From Asterias amurensis (Eukaryota; Echinodermata; Asteroidea; Forcipulatida; Asteriidae): 64,000 nt of DNA. The stretch lies in NCBI RefSeq assembly GCF_032118995.1, contig NC_092654.1, positions 9,866,284 through 9,930,283 on the forward strand, in the 5' to 3' direction. Under the pieces are notes generated by a model. It did not search any database and was not told where the DNA came from. It worked only from the letters and a program-made list of their open reading frames with translations. Of this stretch, positions 53,301-64,000 are shown piece after piece; position 1 is the first letter of the stretch; each line of letters begins with the position of its first letter. Both the position numbers and the translations under genes were made by a program.

Positions 53301-54470
53301 CTTCAACATAACTCTTTGGTTTGCTCAAAACTCGTCTCCGGTTGATCAAAATCTTGTAAAATTTAATTTCAAGAATGTATATCTGTTGATCTGGATTGAG
53401 GTAAAAAGAATCTAAGCCCTCAAGACCTGTGCTTGAATCCAACCTCATTTGAAGAAAAATCAATTCATACTGGATAACTCTTGTGTCTTAAGGGCAAAGT
53501 AATTTATGGTGATACACTTTCCAACCATACCTTACCATCGCCTAGAAAAATAGATTAAACACAATGATAGCTTTAGGAGGAAACAAACTTGCATTTTTTG
53601 AAAACCTTTGAAAATAACTGTTTTGAAAACCTTTGATAAAGCTTTGGAAATAAATGTTGATATCTTTAAGCCATTGATTTTTTCCTCTCCGTCTTGTTGG
53701 AATATTAAATTCCAGTATGGTATACCTCCCTACACATATTGCTTACTCAGTGAATTATCATGTTCTATATTTGGTTCAACGCTTACAACACCCCCAGGTA
53801 ATTTAGGTATCCAAGTACACCATTGAGTGTCCAAACACTTGCCCAACTAACCTGATACACCTATTTGATACACAACTTGCCCCACAGTATCTAAAGCCTT
53901 AGTTCCACAGAAAAAGTGTGTATGCGCACTTTCGTTCAATACAAAGAGGGCGGTGCAGATTGCTTATTCCCTTGTATTTTCTTTTGCTGGGTTTTGAGAG
54001 AATGCGCAGCGATCGACTTTCGCAACCTGGGGGCAAAGAAACCTTGATTGAAAAGGAATGTGAATTGGTACTCTGTATCTGGTGAGGCATGCAATGATTA
54101 AGTATGCTAGGTGAGGCGGGATGCCAACCCTGTATTGATTTGTTAACGGAGCGCATTGCAATGTGATGGGTTTATTTAACCAGGGGTATCTTAAATTATT
54201 TATCTTCCTCTCGCTCTGGATCTGATGTAAAAAATGAAACTTTGTCGGTGTGGTTTATTTTGACAGGAAGAGTTTGTATGTTAGATGGAAAAGCATTTAC
54301 TTTTCAAAGTGTTATCTTATTATTGTAAGGAGTATGGTTTTGAGGAAAAGCCTAAATGATGGAAATAACCTATGAAGTGGAGCAACACAATTGCCCAGAA
54401 TTTAGTGAAAACATCTTACACTGCATAATATCATTAGGCCTAGTTTGGGTCTTTTTACTCTTATTTTTGA
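50312..54470. other. Unassigned DNA
   Basis: No recognisable gene. Includes a C tract at 50970-50995 and a possible SINE fragment near 51170-51300. The longest open frame, 124 codons on the minus strand at 53089-53463, has AT-biased composition and no family resemblance. Confidence 0.4.
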
Positions 54471-54476
54471 TATCAA

Positions 54477-54511
54477 ATTCCCCCGAATAAAGAAATTGAC
54501 AAAATAGGGAG
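54477..54511 (+). repeat. Fragment of the tRNA-like repeat leader
   Basis: CCCCGAATAAAGAAATTGAC and AAAATAGGG match the leader at 18389-18415. Confidence 0.6.
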
Positions 54512-54897
54512 ACTACTGTAACAAACTGAAACTGTGCGCCCCACCGGTGTGTTGGAGTGGCCCCGCCGGATCTTGGAGGACAACGCTCCCATGGCAGCTG
54601 GCTTGAACTCTTGGTGAACTGTTTAGTGATTGGACGAATTATTGATATTGTATAACAATGTACAACAAAATGATAATTGTGCGCTGACCGGATGCGTTGT
54701 TTTGGCGCCCTTTCTAGCAATGTATTGTGTGATTAAGATGTGTAGACAGACCAAATGCTGAGTTCAGTGAGTGAGCATGGAATAAGTTGTCCCTCTCACA
54801 GTATTAAATAAATCAGTGTGTTTCATATTGAACGGAATTTGAGTTCGTTTGTTTTTCTGTCTGCGTTTGGCTACAGAGCAAACAAGGACCCTGGCAG

Positions 54898-55000
54898 TAC
54901 ATTACACTACCAACATAGGGTTAGATAGCTCAGTTTGTAGAGTGCCTGGCCTGGTAATCTGGAGGCCACTGGTCCAAATACCGCTTAGTAAATTGTTCTT
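54898..55000 (+). mobile_element. Repeat containing a tRNA-like segment, copy 2
   Basis: AGGGTTAGATAGCTCAGTTT and GTAGAGTGCC match the 18424 head, with a different anticodon arm and a broken T arm. Confidence 0.55.
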
Positions 55001-55167
55001 TGTTTAGACAGTTAGATCAGACTTAAAGTCAAAAATTTAATATAATTGTTGAATTTTTAAATTATTTCACACAGTCTATCTAGTTATCGATATTCAACTG
55101 AAAAACCTAAGACCACAGCACTCACCAGTCTTGAGTTTAGTGTCCTGGGGCTAAACTCAATCATTGG

Positions 55168-55176
55168 CCTGAAGCC
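55168..55176. repeat. Target-site duplication CCTGAAGCC, left
   Basis: Matches 55897-55905 exactly and borders the element ends TAGCC and GGCTA. Confidence 0.9.
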
Positions 55177-55896
55177 TAGCCTTGCTCAAGGCAGTCGCAT
55201 TATTCGCTCCGAAAAGACGCAGCTGTAAACCCACCCGCCGTATACTCTGTGCATGGTGTGTGCGATCACACCGAATGACCCACCCGTATACACACTGTCA
55301 CATCGCACGAATACTGTTCACACAAGTCATCGCACTCGTACACCACTAACCGCATGCGGAGGCCGTCAGGCCGACAGCCTTGTCGGATCTGTATCTTCCC
55401 GTTTTAATGTGTTGTATTGAAAAAATTCCAATAGTGGACGAAATTGGGGGGGCTCGAGGATATGCTAGTATGCAGCTCATGAATATGTATATCGTTTGTC
55501 AGACCTATCAGACAACACAGGATGTGAGGCAAATGAATTATTCATTTTGACGTCCAATCACGCACTTCCCTTATCACGACCTTTGGACCCTATCATGCGT
55601 CCGTGGTGGTGGTGTGTGAGGTAAACATGTCTCGTCTTTCGCGGGCATTATGGTAATGAGCTGACCGTGGGAACTCTTCGCTTATTATAGTAATGAGGTC
55701 AGTGGCTTCGACACAGATCCTACAAGGCTGTCGGCCTGACGGCCTCCGCATGCGGATAGTGTACGGGGGCATCGTGTCGTGCGATGTTACGCACAGTGAA
55801 TACGGCTGGGTTTTACGCACAGTGGATACGGCTGGGTTTTTATACAGCGGCAGTCTTTTTTCGGAGTGAATAATTCGACTGCCTTGAGCAAGGCTA
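55177..55896. mobile_element. Mutator-like nonautonomous element, copy 2
   Basis: 720 bp with the same termini as copy 1 and the same orientation, flanked by a perfect 9-bp direct repeat. Long (about 200 bp) inverted repeats plus 9-bp target duplications are typical of Mutator-like elements; Merlin-type (8-9 bp) is the alternative. Copy 2 differs from copy 1 by a short insertion near 55560-55590 and a shorter G tract. Confidence 0.85.
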
Positions 55897-55905
55897 CCTG
55901 AAGCC
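55897..55905. repeat. Target-site duplication CCTGAAGCC, right
   Basis: Exact partner of 55168-55176. Confidence 0.9.
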
Positions 55906-56620
55906 TGAAATCCAGTGTCAAAATTGAGCCCTACATTTTAACTCAGTGAGAGAGTAAAAGAATATTGATTCCGCATTATTAATTCAGTAGGAGCCCCCAA
56001 TCCCTCCAGCATGTAATTCAACACTTTTTATGATGATAAATGAGTGATGTGACACAAAAGGGATGTGTACAATAATATTTTGAATATTATTTATCTAATT
56101 TATTTTGTTGCATACATTCTTGTTTTGAAATTATAGACTCATGGGCAGTACCTTAAGTCTGAGGGTTAAAGAAAAAGTGATAACATGAATTTTATGGTGA
56201 ACAAACTGAATGAAAAACTCTCGTGGATCATTGACTAAAGTTCTCTATTCCATTTTTATGTTCCCCTGAACCTAGCTGAAATCTAGGTCACCTTATGTTT
56301 GAAAGAAAAACAGCATTCTCTTCCTTTCGTTTAAGGCTAGGGTTGAAAACTCCCTGAATAAATTGACCATCTGGAACAGAGCATTTCTCATACCTAATTC
56401 AGTTAAAAATATGTTATAGTAACTGAGGACATGGTGTAAAGTGCATTCAATGTGGAACACCAGCTGTTGAAAAAAAGAGCATCTATAATATTCTTTTATA
56501 AAGTCCTCCAGTCATGGAACATTCGTTTTAGGAACACCTAACATCCCTATTTGGAACATCTGCTGCTCCTAATAAAAACACCTGATGTTGTAGCATCCTT
56601 GAAGGAACACTTCATGTTTC

Positions 56621-56862
56621 TTAAAGGTACTGGACACTATTGGTAACTAAATTACTCAAAATAATACTTGGCATAAAAATTACTTGGTACCGAGCAATGG
56701 AGAGCTGTTGATAGTATAAAACATGTTTGGGAAATGGCTCCCTCTGAAGTGACACAGTTTTGACACAAATTTTCAAAAATTTGTTATTTTATGCATAATT
56801 TGGGATACACCAAGTGAAAATATCGGTCTTTAACAATAACCAAAGGTGTCCAGTGCCTTTAA
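56621..56862. mobile_element. TTAA MITE family 1, internally deleted
   Basis: Both ends with TTAA are kept (AGGTACTGGACACTATTGG and GGTGTCCAGTGCCTTTAA) but about 130 bp of the middle is gone. Confidence 0.85.
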
Positions 56863-59800
56863 TGCAAGGAATATAACACTTGTTCCCAACGGAGTCGGTG
56901 TTTCCAGAAAGCATCAGTAAGTAGTCTTCACTTCCCCATGGAACAGTTCCAATAAGCCTGAGGTTTGAGACTCTATAACTTTAATTGTGTAGAAAGTTTA
57001 ATCACATAAATGCTGTCTGCCTCTTCAAAACTGTATGTCACAGCACAAAATTCTACATGGAGTTCCGAACGAAACATCAATAACATGATGTTGAGAGAGA
57101 AAAAAGAAGAAAATCCAATAATTCATAGCATCTTATATCTACCTTGCATTTGGGAATGGTTGAACATGAAAGTCAAAAAGTGCGCTTCGTTAAAACATTA
57201 AGAAAAACAGCTATACTATTGAATAGAGAACTATAATAGACTGGTTGAAAAAGTACCTGTAAATTCAAAGTGTAACCGTACATTACTTTAAGGCTCAAGT
57301 ATTAAAAATATATATTTTGAAAATTTTGAAAATGTTACTTGTTACCCACAAAATTATTTTGAATTGGTGATCATAAACTAAACACAGTTTAACTACCATC
57401 TAAGTCAGTTATAGTCAGGTCTAAATGTAATTTCTAATATCAAAGGAAAATCCTTGAGTCTTCCGCATTAATTTTACAAATTAGCTAAGTACCCGGATCT
57501 CACCCAAATCAAACATCCTCATCTGAATTCCGTACCACAGATTTACAAAGTAAATTGTTACTTCATAGTACACACATCAGCCTGTTAGCAACCTCCGGTC
57601 CATACCACACCACACGTTTCTTATTTGTAATTTACATTCTCGCCAAGAACAAGATGAGAGAAACAGTAACACTGTCAAATAGTTATTCAGCACATGCTGA
57701 CTCTCTCCCCTTCTTCCCTTCTCTCTGCTGTAAATTTCAAGATTGATACTCAACCACTGTTTACACAATTTTCTGAGTGGGTATCCCATGTCATAACAAA
57801 ACAAGAGAGGTAGGTAATGGAATGGTGAATAAGTGAAAGAGAAATTGGTTAAGGAAATGGATGTTGTTAACAGCTATTTATCTTTTTGGTGGAGGAGAGA
57901 ATTGTGAACAAACAAAAACTGATCAAATAAAAAGCCACTAGGGAAACTGACCGATGAGTAACTTGTTTTTAATGATTTGAAAAAAGACAAATTGACTAGC
58001 GCAGGATTTGAACAAACAGCTACCGGATTAACATGATTAGCCAACTTATGTATAACAACATTTAAACATACAAGCCAATGTTTATGTAGTGTAATATCTG
58101 GGTTAGGAAGCTTTAAGATTTGTGGAGACACAGCTTGGTCTTTTCAAGGAAAGACTCCATACAATGCCTCTAGAGCAAACAAAGGCAGAAGCCTGGCATT
58201 ACATGAAGGCTACAAAGGCCATGGCCTTAATTGCCCCTGGTCTTGGCCTCAACTGCCCCTGGTCTTGGCTTTGGAGCCCCTTCAAAAGTTTCCCATAAAC
58301 TTAAAAGATTTTCCAATGGAAGTGCCCTTTGCAAAATGAAAATGGCCTTGCCCTTTCAAATATGAAATTCCAGGCCTGCAAAGAAATAAGGCTGACCCTA
58401 CTTAGAACGGAAAGTACAACTGTTTGCTTTCACACGATATATAAACTCTTGAGAATGAGATTCCTAAAACTCCGGTGACTACAATAATACCACTGAGCTA
58501 TATGTCTCTCTTACAACAATATTTATCTCTCTTCTTAACTCACGCATGAAAATGGAAGTGAGCAAAACTAATATAAACAGCACAGCGTCACTCCACCAGA
58601 CCACATTCTAAACCTGGCATGGTCGATATGATAAAAAATGGAAATGAGATTGTGGATTAATTGTTGGGATGTCAGAGGGTGCGTATATATCAATTAGAGA
58701 AAACATTGAATGATAGGAAGAGTCTAAACATTGCAGAGAGGTTTGTAGCTATAGCATTTATAAATCACAAAAATATTTATGCCAACTCACGGCAGTTGCA
58801 CTGATGATATAAGGTTATGCTGAAATATTTCAGCATCAGACGGTGCTAATGGTGCTTAGCTTTTATTTATGCAGTGGTCAGTCTTAATCGTGATTGACCT
58901 ATTTAAATGCACATAATTCTGCAAGTACTTTCCTACCCCACTTAGGAAAACAAATAGAAACTTTGATGTAGCGATCAAATAGTTATAATCTTTCACAAGT
59001 ATGCTTCGAGAATGTTTTGATAGCATGGTTGGAATTTCTTCTTTGATTTTGAAGTAGATTTGGACTTTGTGGAAGTGAAGCTTTTTCTCTGGTATAAGGT
59101 TGATTTATTTAGCTTTTTTTCTTTGACAGAGGATTAATACAAACAGAAGTTATTTGAGTGCGGTGGATGTTTTACTTGTGACGGTCACATAATACGAAAC
59201 CGGTTTCAGTGACAGATTGTATAGCGCCCTCCTTGATGCGTACACTCAGTAGCCAACAATGAACTAAAATTACCAAATTTATCGTTCACACCCTGGTAGC
59301 CTTAGAGGACTATGCTCCCACTTATCAAACAACACGCCCTCACATTTGCACTGCTTGCTGATGCTATCTCCCAGTGCTATAAGCATTTGGCAAAATACAT
59401 ATTTTCATCTCAAAAACTGAAAACAATCTTCTTCTTTTATTACGTGAAAATGTACTCCTACATTAAACTGGATACTACATGTGTTATCTTTTCTTTTTCT
59501 TAAATTGTGGCAGCCAAGAACTTGTTTTAAGGAAATTAAAGTCTGAAATTGAGTTACAGCAAAATAGCATTACAGGTTATTTTATGCACACTTCAACGCA
59601 CAATGATGCAGATATAGCTGCAGCTGCCAACTCATCACACATTACCAATTGTTGAAAGTAGTCAGTGCTAAAGTGTAGACTGAGGTTCGCTCTTTAATAA
59701 CAACCAAAGAGCTAATATTGATCTTTAACTGTGAATCACCCTTATTTGTCACAATACAAATCACTATGGTGACATTGGCAACTCGTCTAAGATGAATCTA

Positions 59801-61216
59801 AGTGCTTTGTGAAATTGAGCCCTGGGCAGGGACGTACATTGTGTGCCTTACAGGTAAAACATTATCTCACATCACAACGACTATAAGAGTAAGTGGCTGA
59901 AACATCATAATTTGATTTGCATGTCACCTGCTTCATTGAGGAATCATTCATCATACAAATAGACTAGGTAAACATTGCTCTAATGGAGTATGCACTATCC
60001 AAATAAAAATGTCATTTCAATTTCCGGCTAAGAATAACAGTCAATAAAATCGGGCGTTGATTTTTTTTCTTTTCCAAACTCTACATTTTTCTTCACTATT
60101 TTTTTCCCTTTCTTTTTCTTCCCATTTTGGAGAGTCAATCAAGGCTGCTGTTTTGTGTAGGAGCTGTCAGGAAGCACCAACTGATTACAACGGAAAACCT
60201 TGATAAATTTGAAAGTATTTGTTTATGGGAGTGGGAGGGGAAGGTGATGTAAAAGTGTGTCTCTTTATATAAAGACAGGTGGTAAATTTGTAGGGTGTGT
60301 AATAGAGCTTAAAGGAATATCTTGGGAGCATATGATTTGAGACTAGTTAATCCTTTAAAGAATATTCATTTTTGTGTAACCACACTAGCCTTGGCATTGC
60401 TTATCTTGTTGATTTGTTTACTCCTTTATTTTCAGGAAAAGTTATTAAGAAATACAAACATATGGGCTTGTTTTGGAACTGTAGAGTCTTTGTTAACATT
60501 GAAAACATTGAAGATTACTACGTAACAGAAGTTTCAGAACAAAAGTTTGTTTTTAAGCTCTTGCTGTTGCTATTGTTTGAGCACAAGTAGGTCAAATCTT
60601 GTGTCAGTGGCTGCAGAGCCCGAGGGGGAATAGACGTACACTAGTTATCGAATTATACCAGTCAATATGTCTTCAATGTGAAATAAGAACAGAAATCTAG
60701 AAAAAAAAAGAAAAAAAAGTTTTGTAGTTGCTGTTCACGGTTCAAGTCAAGAGAGGGTGCTGTAACCAGGCACTATTTTCAAAGACTAGTACCAAGCGAG
60801 CACTATTCCTGCAAAATGTGCACACGGGATCACTAGATTATATTAGTTCACCCCTACGGAACCGTGTTTCAGCCAACCAGAGTAAAGAACAAGCAAGAGG
60901 TGCATTATAAACAGTTTTAGAGAATGTGTTTGTTACATGATCCAAGCAAATAAAAGCTAGATGTTCGCTGAAAAATATTTTAAAAATTTGTTTTATTTTA
61001 TGTTGTTTTATATTTCTTTTTAAACCAACTTGAAATTGTAAGGTGAAAAAGGTTATAAGGAGTCTGTAAATATGAGTGAGGTTATGGAGTGAGTAGTGCC
61101 ATTGCACTTACACTCCTAGAACATGATGGTATGATGCTGCTCTTTCTTATAAACCACCAGTTAAACTTGTGTCGTCAATTCTAAGCCAAATATTTAGGAA
61201 TACTGGTGTGATGAAA
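56863..61216. other. Unassigned DNA
   Basis: AT-rich, no exon with convincing splice sites. A repeat around 58190-58380 (CTGGTCTTGGCCTCAACTGC) shares sequence with 30215-30260 in PSA intron 10. Confidence 0.4.
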
Positions 61217-61274
<58 letters not shown>

Positions 61275-61275
61275 T
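61217..61275 (+). repeat. (ATT)n microsatellite
   Basis: About 19 ATT units. Confidence 0.95.
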
Positions 61276-62580
61276 ATTTGACCTCAACAAATACAAGTAC
61301 ATCAACAAGCACAGCAAAAGTTAAACAAAAAGCAATGAACCAATCAAAATAATAACGAAAACAATAATTATTCAAGCAAAAAGCACACAATAAATATAAA
61401 AAATAAAAATAAAAAACCCAGAACAGAACATGACAGGAGGGCAACTTGATGAGCAAAAAAAGGAATGAATTGAAGAGGAGCATGCAGGCAGGCAATATAA
61501 GCTACCTTCGATGAGCAGAAGGAAATATAAGACGGACCAACGCTTGACGTTTTAATTAAAAATGCCTAGTGTGATTTGCCAGCAGATGAATTAACAAGAC
61601 TCAATTAACGGGGTACGGTGCACTGCCAATAAATATCATGTCTTGAAATATGGCCCAGTCTCCAAAATGACACCTGCTTTTAAATTATTTTTTTGTAAAG
61701 CTAATTCTAAATGTGTTTGATTCATTACATTTTCAGAGCCCTTAAACGCTATCTGTTTGTAAATCAGCTCCATATCTTTTGTATAATACGCTTGCACTTT
61801 AACTGACCATTGCTATCAGTTAATATTATTCCGCAGCGCACTTGGTGTAGTAAGCATGGAGAACCTTACACAGTAGTACCAATTCCACTGGGAAACTTTT
61901 AGTGTTTACAAAATTAAACTGATTGAAAAAGGCAAGTTACTACTAGTTTTAAAATATATCACAAACTATAGACAACATCTTGAAAAGCACAAATATTTCG
62001 TTAACTATAATTATAACAAACTCTTATTTTAAATTTAAGAAATTTGACAATAATTTAAGGTATTTGACAAATCAAGATAGACAACTATGGAATCAATATC
62101 TTGAAAAATGTAAAATGTTGTTTTCAAACTTTCTTAAAGCAATTGAAATAAGGATAGTTAGAATGTTGAACTAAGCAATGTTACTGTGAATCAATATGAT
62201 TGAATCCACCCTTTCATCACCCTGTGCAGTTTATTCAGTACCTTGTTGAAGTTGACATTGGCATATTCAAAGCCCAAGCTTCTTAAAATGCATGGCAGAA
62301 ACTAGGAATTCCAGGTGAAAGGCTGTGACGCACTCTAGTGTTTACAAAGATTGAATTCTGTGCGTTTCTTGTTCTTTAGAATTCCTAGCACCTGCCCTAC
62401 TGAAAATCTAGAGTTTAACTGATTTACAGTGTGGCTTGGTTACATTTCAATTCGTGATCAGAACAAAGTTGTTGAGGAATTGTGACCTGTATGTTTCATT
62501 GTAAAGTAGGTACTGTTACCATCTGAGAAATATTCTCATGGAAATACTGTCCTAAAATAAAGTGGAATTATTTATTATGC
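61276..62580. other. Unassigned DNA
   Basis: A-rich sequence with no gene or clear element. Confidence 0.4.
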
Positions 62581-62654
62581 AGATGAAAGTAGGCCAGCCT
62601 TAACATGAATATAAAGTAGGATTTGAAACCTTGCATGGTGGAAATACAATATGG

Positions 62655-62786
62655 AAAGGTTAGTGGTAACACAATCTAATGACTATCTCTAATGAGTTGG
62701 GATGGTTCTGAAAAGAACTGTCGGTTTCAACAAAAAAAAACCCAACTCATGAGATAGTCATTATATGGTGTTACCGCAAACCTTTC
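62655..62786. repeat. Inverted repeat with GGTTAGTGGTAACAC arms
   Basis: About 45-bp arms (GATAGTCATT, CAACTCATGAGATAG). The interior contains GGTTCTGAAAAGAACTG, also seen in the 290-bp structured repeats. Related sequence occurs at 31490-31575 and 4045-4110. Confidence 0.7.
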
Positions 62787-62814
62787 TATATGATAAAGAA
62801 AATAGAGGGTCATG

Positions 62815-63260
62815 TGAGTAGCAATATTGAAAACTTCAAAGTAGCAGTCCAGGAAAAAAAATTGGAGATAGTAAACCACTACAACTATCTGGGCAAGAAG
62901 ATCACCTTCAATAACGAAACAGGAGAGGAATTAAAGAGAAGAATCCAATTTGGATGAAGTTTGGCACACTCAGCTACGTCTTCTGAGACCACACCCTTCC
63001 TTTATCCCTGAAAAGCCAGGTATTTGATCAGTGCATCATACTTGGCCGGTCGTATGGTGCCAAGACATGGACAACCACCAAAAGTCTTGAGTCAAGTCCA
63101 AGGCAAAAAAAGCATTCCAGTTTATTTTTGTCTTTAGGTTTAAAGATCTTAAAATGCTTGCCATTCTCAACCACCAAGCATCTTGAGAAAAGACTAAGGG
63201 TGACAGAGAGGGCTTTGGGCAGAATACTGACATGAGTCACAAAAAAGGACAGGGTGACAA
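62815..63260 (+). pseudogene. RTE-type LINE reverse-transcriptase remnant
   Basis: Translated pieces with several stops and frameshifts resemble the RT C-terminus of RTE elements: NHYNYLGKKITFNNETGEEL followed by KRRIQFG, then KSQVFDQCI, then YGAKTWTTTK. The order and spacing fit, and no intact frame remains. The 3' end carries a 60-bp direct duplication. Confidence 0.7.
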
Positions 63261-63340
63261 ATGAGGATAATTGAATGAAATTCCAGCTTATTTTTGTCTT
63301 TTGATTTTAAAGATCTTAAAATGCTTGCCATTCTCAACAG
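63114..63340 (+). repeat. Direct repeat of about 60 bp
   Basis: The stretch with TTAAAGATCTTAAAATGCTT and GCCATTCTCAAC occurs at 63114-63172 and again at 63280-63340, 166 bp apart, with a few differences. Confidence 0.85.
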
Positions 63341-64000
63341 AGCATCCTTCAACATTCCAATCTAACACAACAGCCAGTGTTTACATAATTTTACAGGTTT
63401 TGCTTTTGTTATCTCACAGCAGACTTAATAAGACACTTGCATCTTGTTATGTTTACCTCAATTCAAACATAAAGATCGGTATTCTGAGAAAAACACAGAT
63501 GACGTTGAAGATGAACCAAGAGTACTTTCGTTTTTAATTAGAATTGAAGATCAGTCAGTTTATTATCCTATTTGAAAATCTGGTTTTTTTATTGGACAGT
63601 GCAAGTTCACCCTTTAAGTTAATGTTGATTTTGTGAGACCAAACTCTGTAATCTTGCTCAGCTTAACCTATTTAATACTTATATTAGCCTACGTCACCGT
63701 TTCAATGCCTCTCATTTTAGTTTCTAGCCTTTTCAGTGTATAATAACACATTATAAATAGCCAATCCTTTGACAATAATGCTGACTGACTGTTATTCTTG
63801 GAAACACCTGTATAGTGCTATAGACTTTGACGTACACGTAATACCCAAGGGGAACGACGGCTTAACATTGAAGGACTAGTGTAGTTAAATCTGATTTGAG
63901 ACTCTGTCAACACTGGACAATGAAACATCAATACATTCTCCACAAAAACTCACATTCAGATATTAATGAGCTTCCTGAAATAGTAATGGAAAGAAAACAG

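Noticed and set aside
54370..54720. 116-codon minus-strand open frame
   Set aside because: No motif, no splice context, and it overlaps dispersed repeat leader sequence; chance frame.

Overview
The window is animal nuclear DNA: AT-rich, with two multi-exon protein genes split by GT-AG introns and a very dense load of small transposable elements. The protein types, together with the foldback and MITE-like repeats, suggest a marine invertebrate deuterostome, most likely an echinoderm such as a sea star. That placement is inference from sequence character only; no database was searched.

Both genes can be assembled completely by hand. On the minus strand (13142 down to 2869) nine exons encode a 512-residue microsomal cytochrome P450 of the CYP4 family. 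On the plus strand (17794 to 35883) seventeen exons encode an 868-residue puromycin-sensitive aminopeptidase (NPEPPS/PSA, M1 family). Every exon junction keeps phase, and all catalytic motifs are present in both. The start codons lie about 4.65 kb apart, divergently, around a repeat-filled intergenic stretch with a CpG-rich segment just upstream of PSA. Two PSA exons have partial tandem duplicates in the preceding intron: a 122-bp unit around exon 6 (two copies plus the start of a third) and a 127-bp unit around exon 11 (three copies).

Layout: 1-2868 repeats and unassigned DNA downstream of the P450; 2869-13142 P450 gene, with LINE tails and a long compound microsatellite in its introns; 13143-17793 intergenic MITEs, hairpins and minisatellites; 17794-35883 PSA gene with SINEs, MITEs and structured repeats in its introns; 35884-42300 repeats, including a large foldback element whose arms are 42-bp minisatellites and a Mutator-like nonautonomous transposon; 42300-64000 mostly gene-poor DNA with a TTAA MITE cluster, a 0.9-kb hAT-like element containing two internal minisatellites, a second Mutator-like copy with a perfect 9-bp target-site duplication, and an RTE-type LINE remnant. 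A short candidate first exon near 42440 may belong to a gene running to the right.

The two proteins have no obvious joint pathway: the P450 probably hydroxylates fatty acids or eicosanoids at the ER, and PSA trims peptides in the cytosol. The most unusual content is the foldback element carrying a GC-rich, cysteine-rich open segment in its loop, and the duplicated PSA exons that could give isoforms lacking the GAMEN motif or the C-terminal domain.
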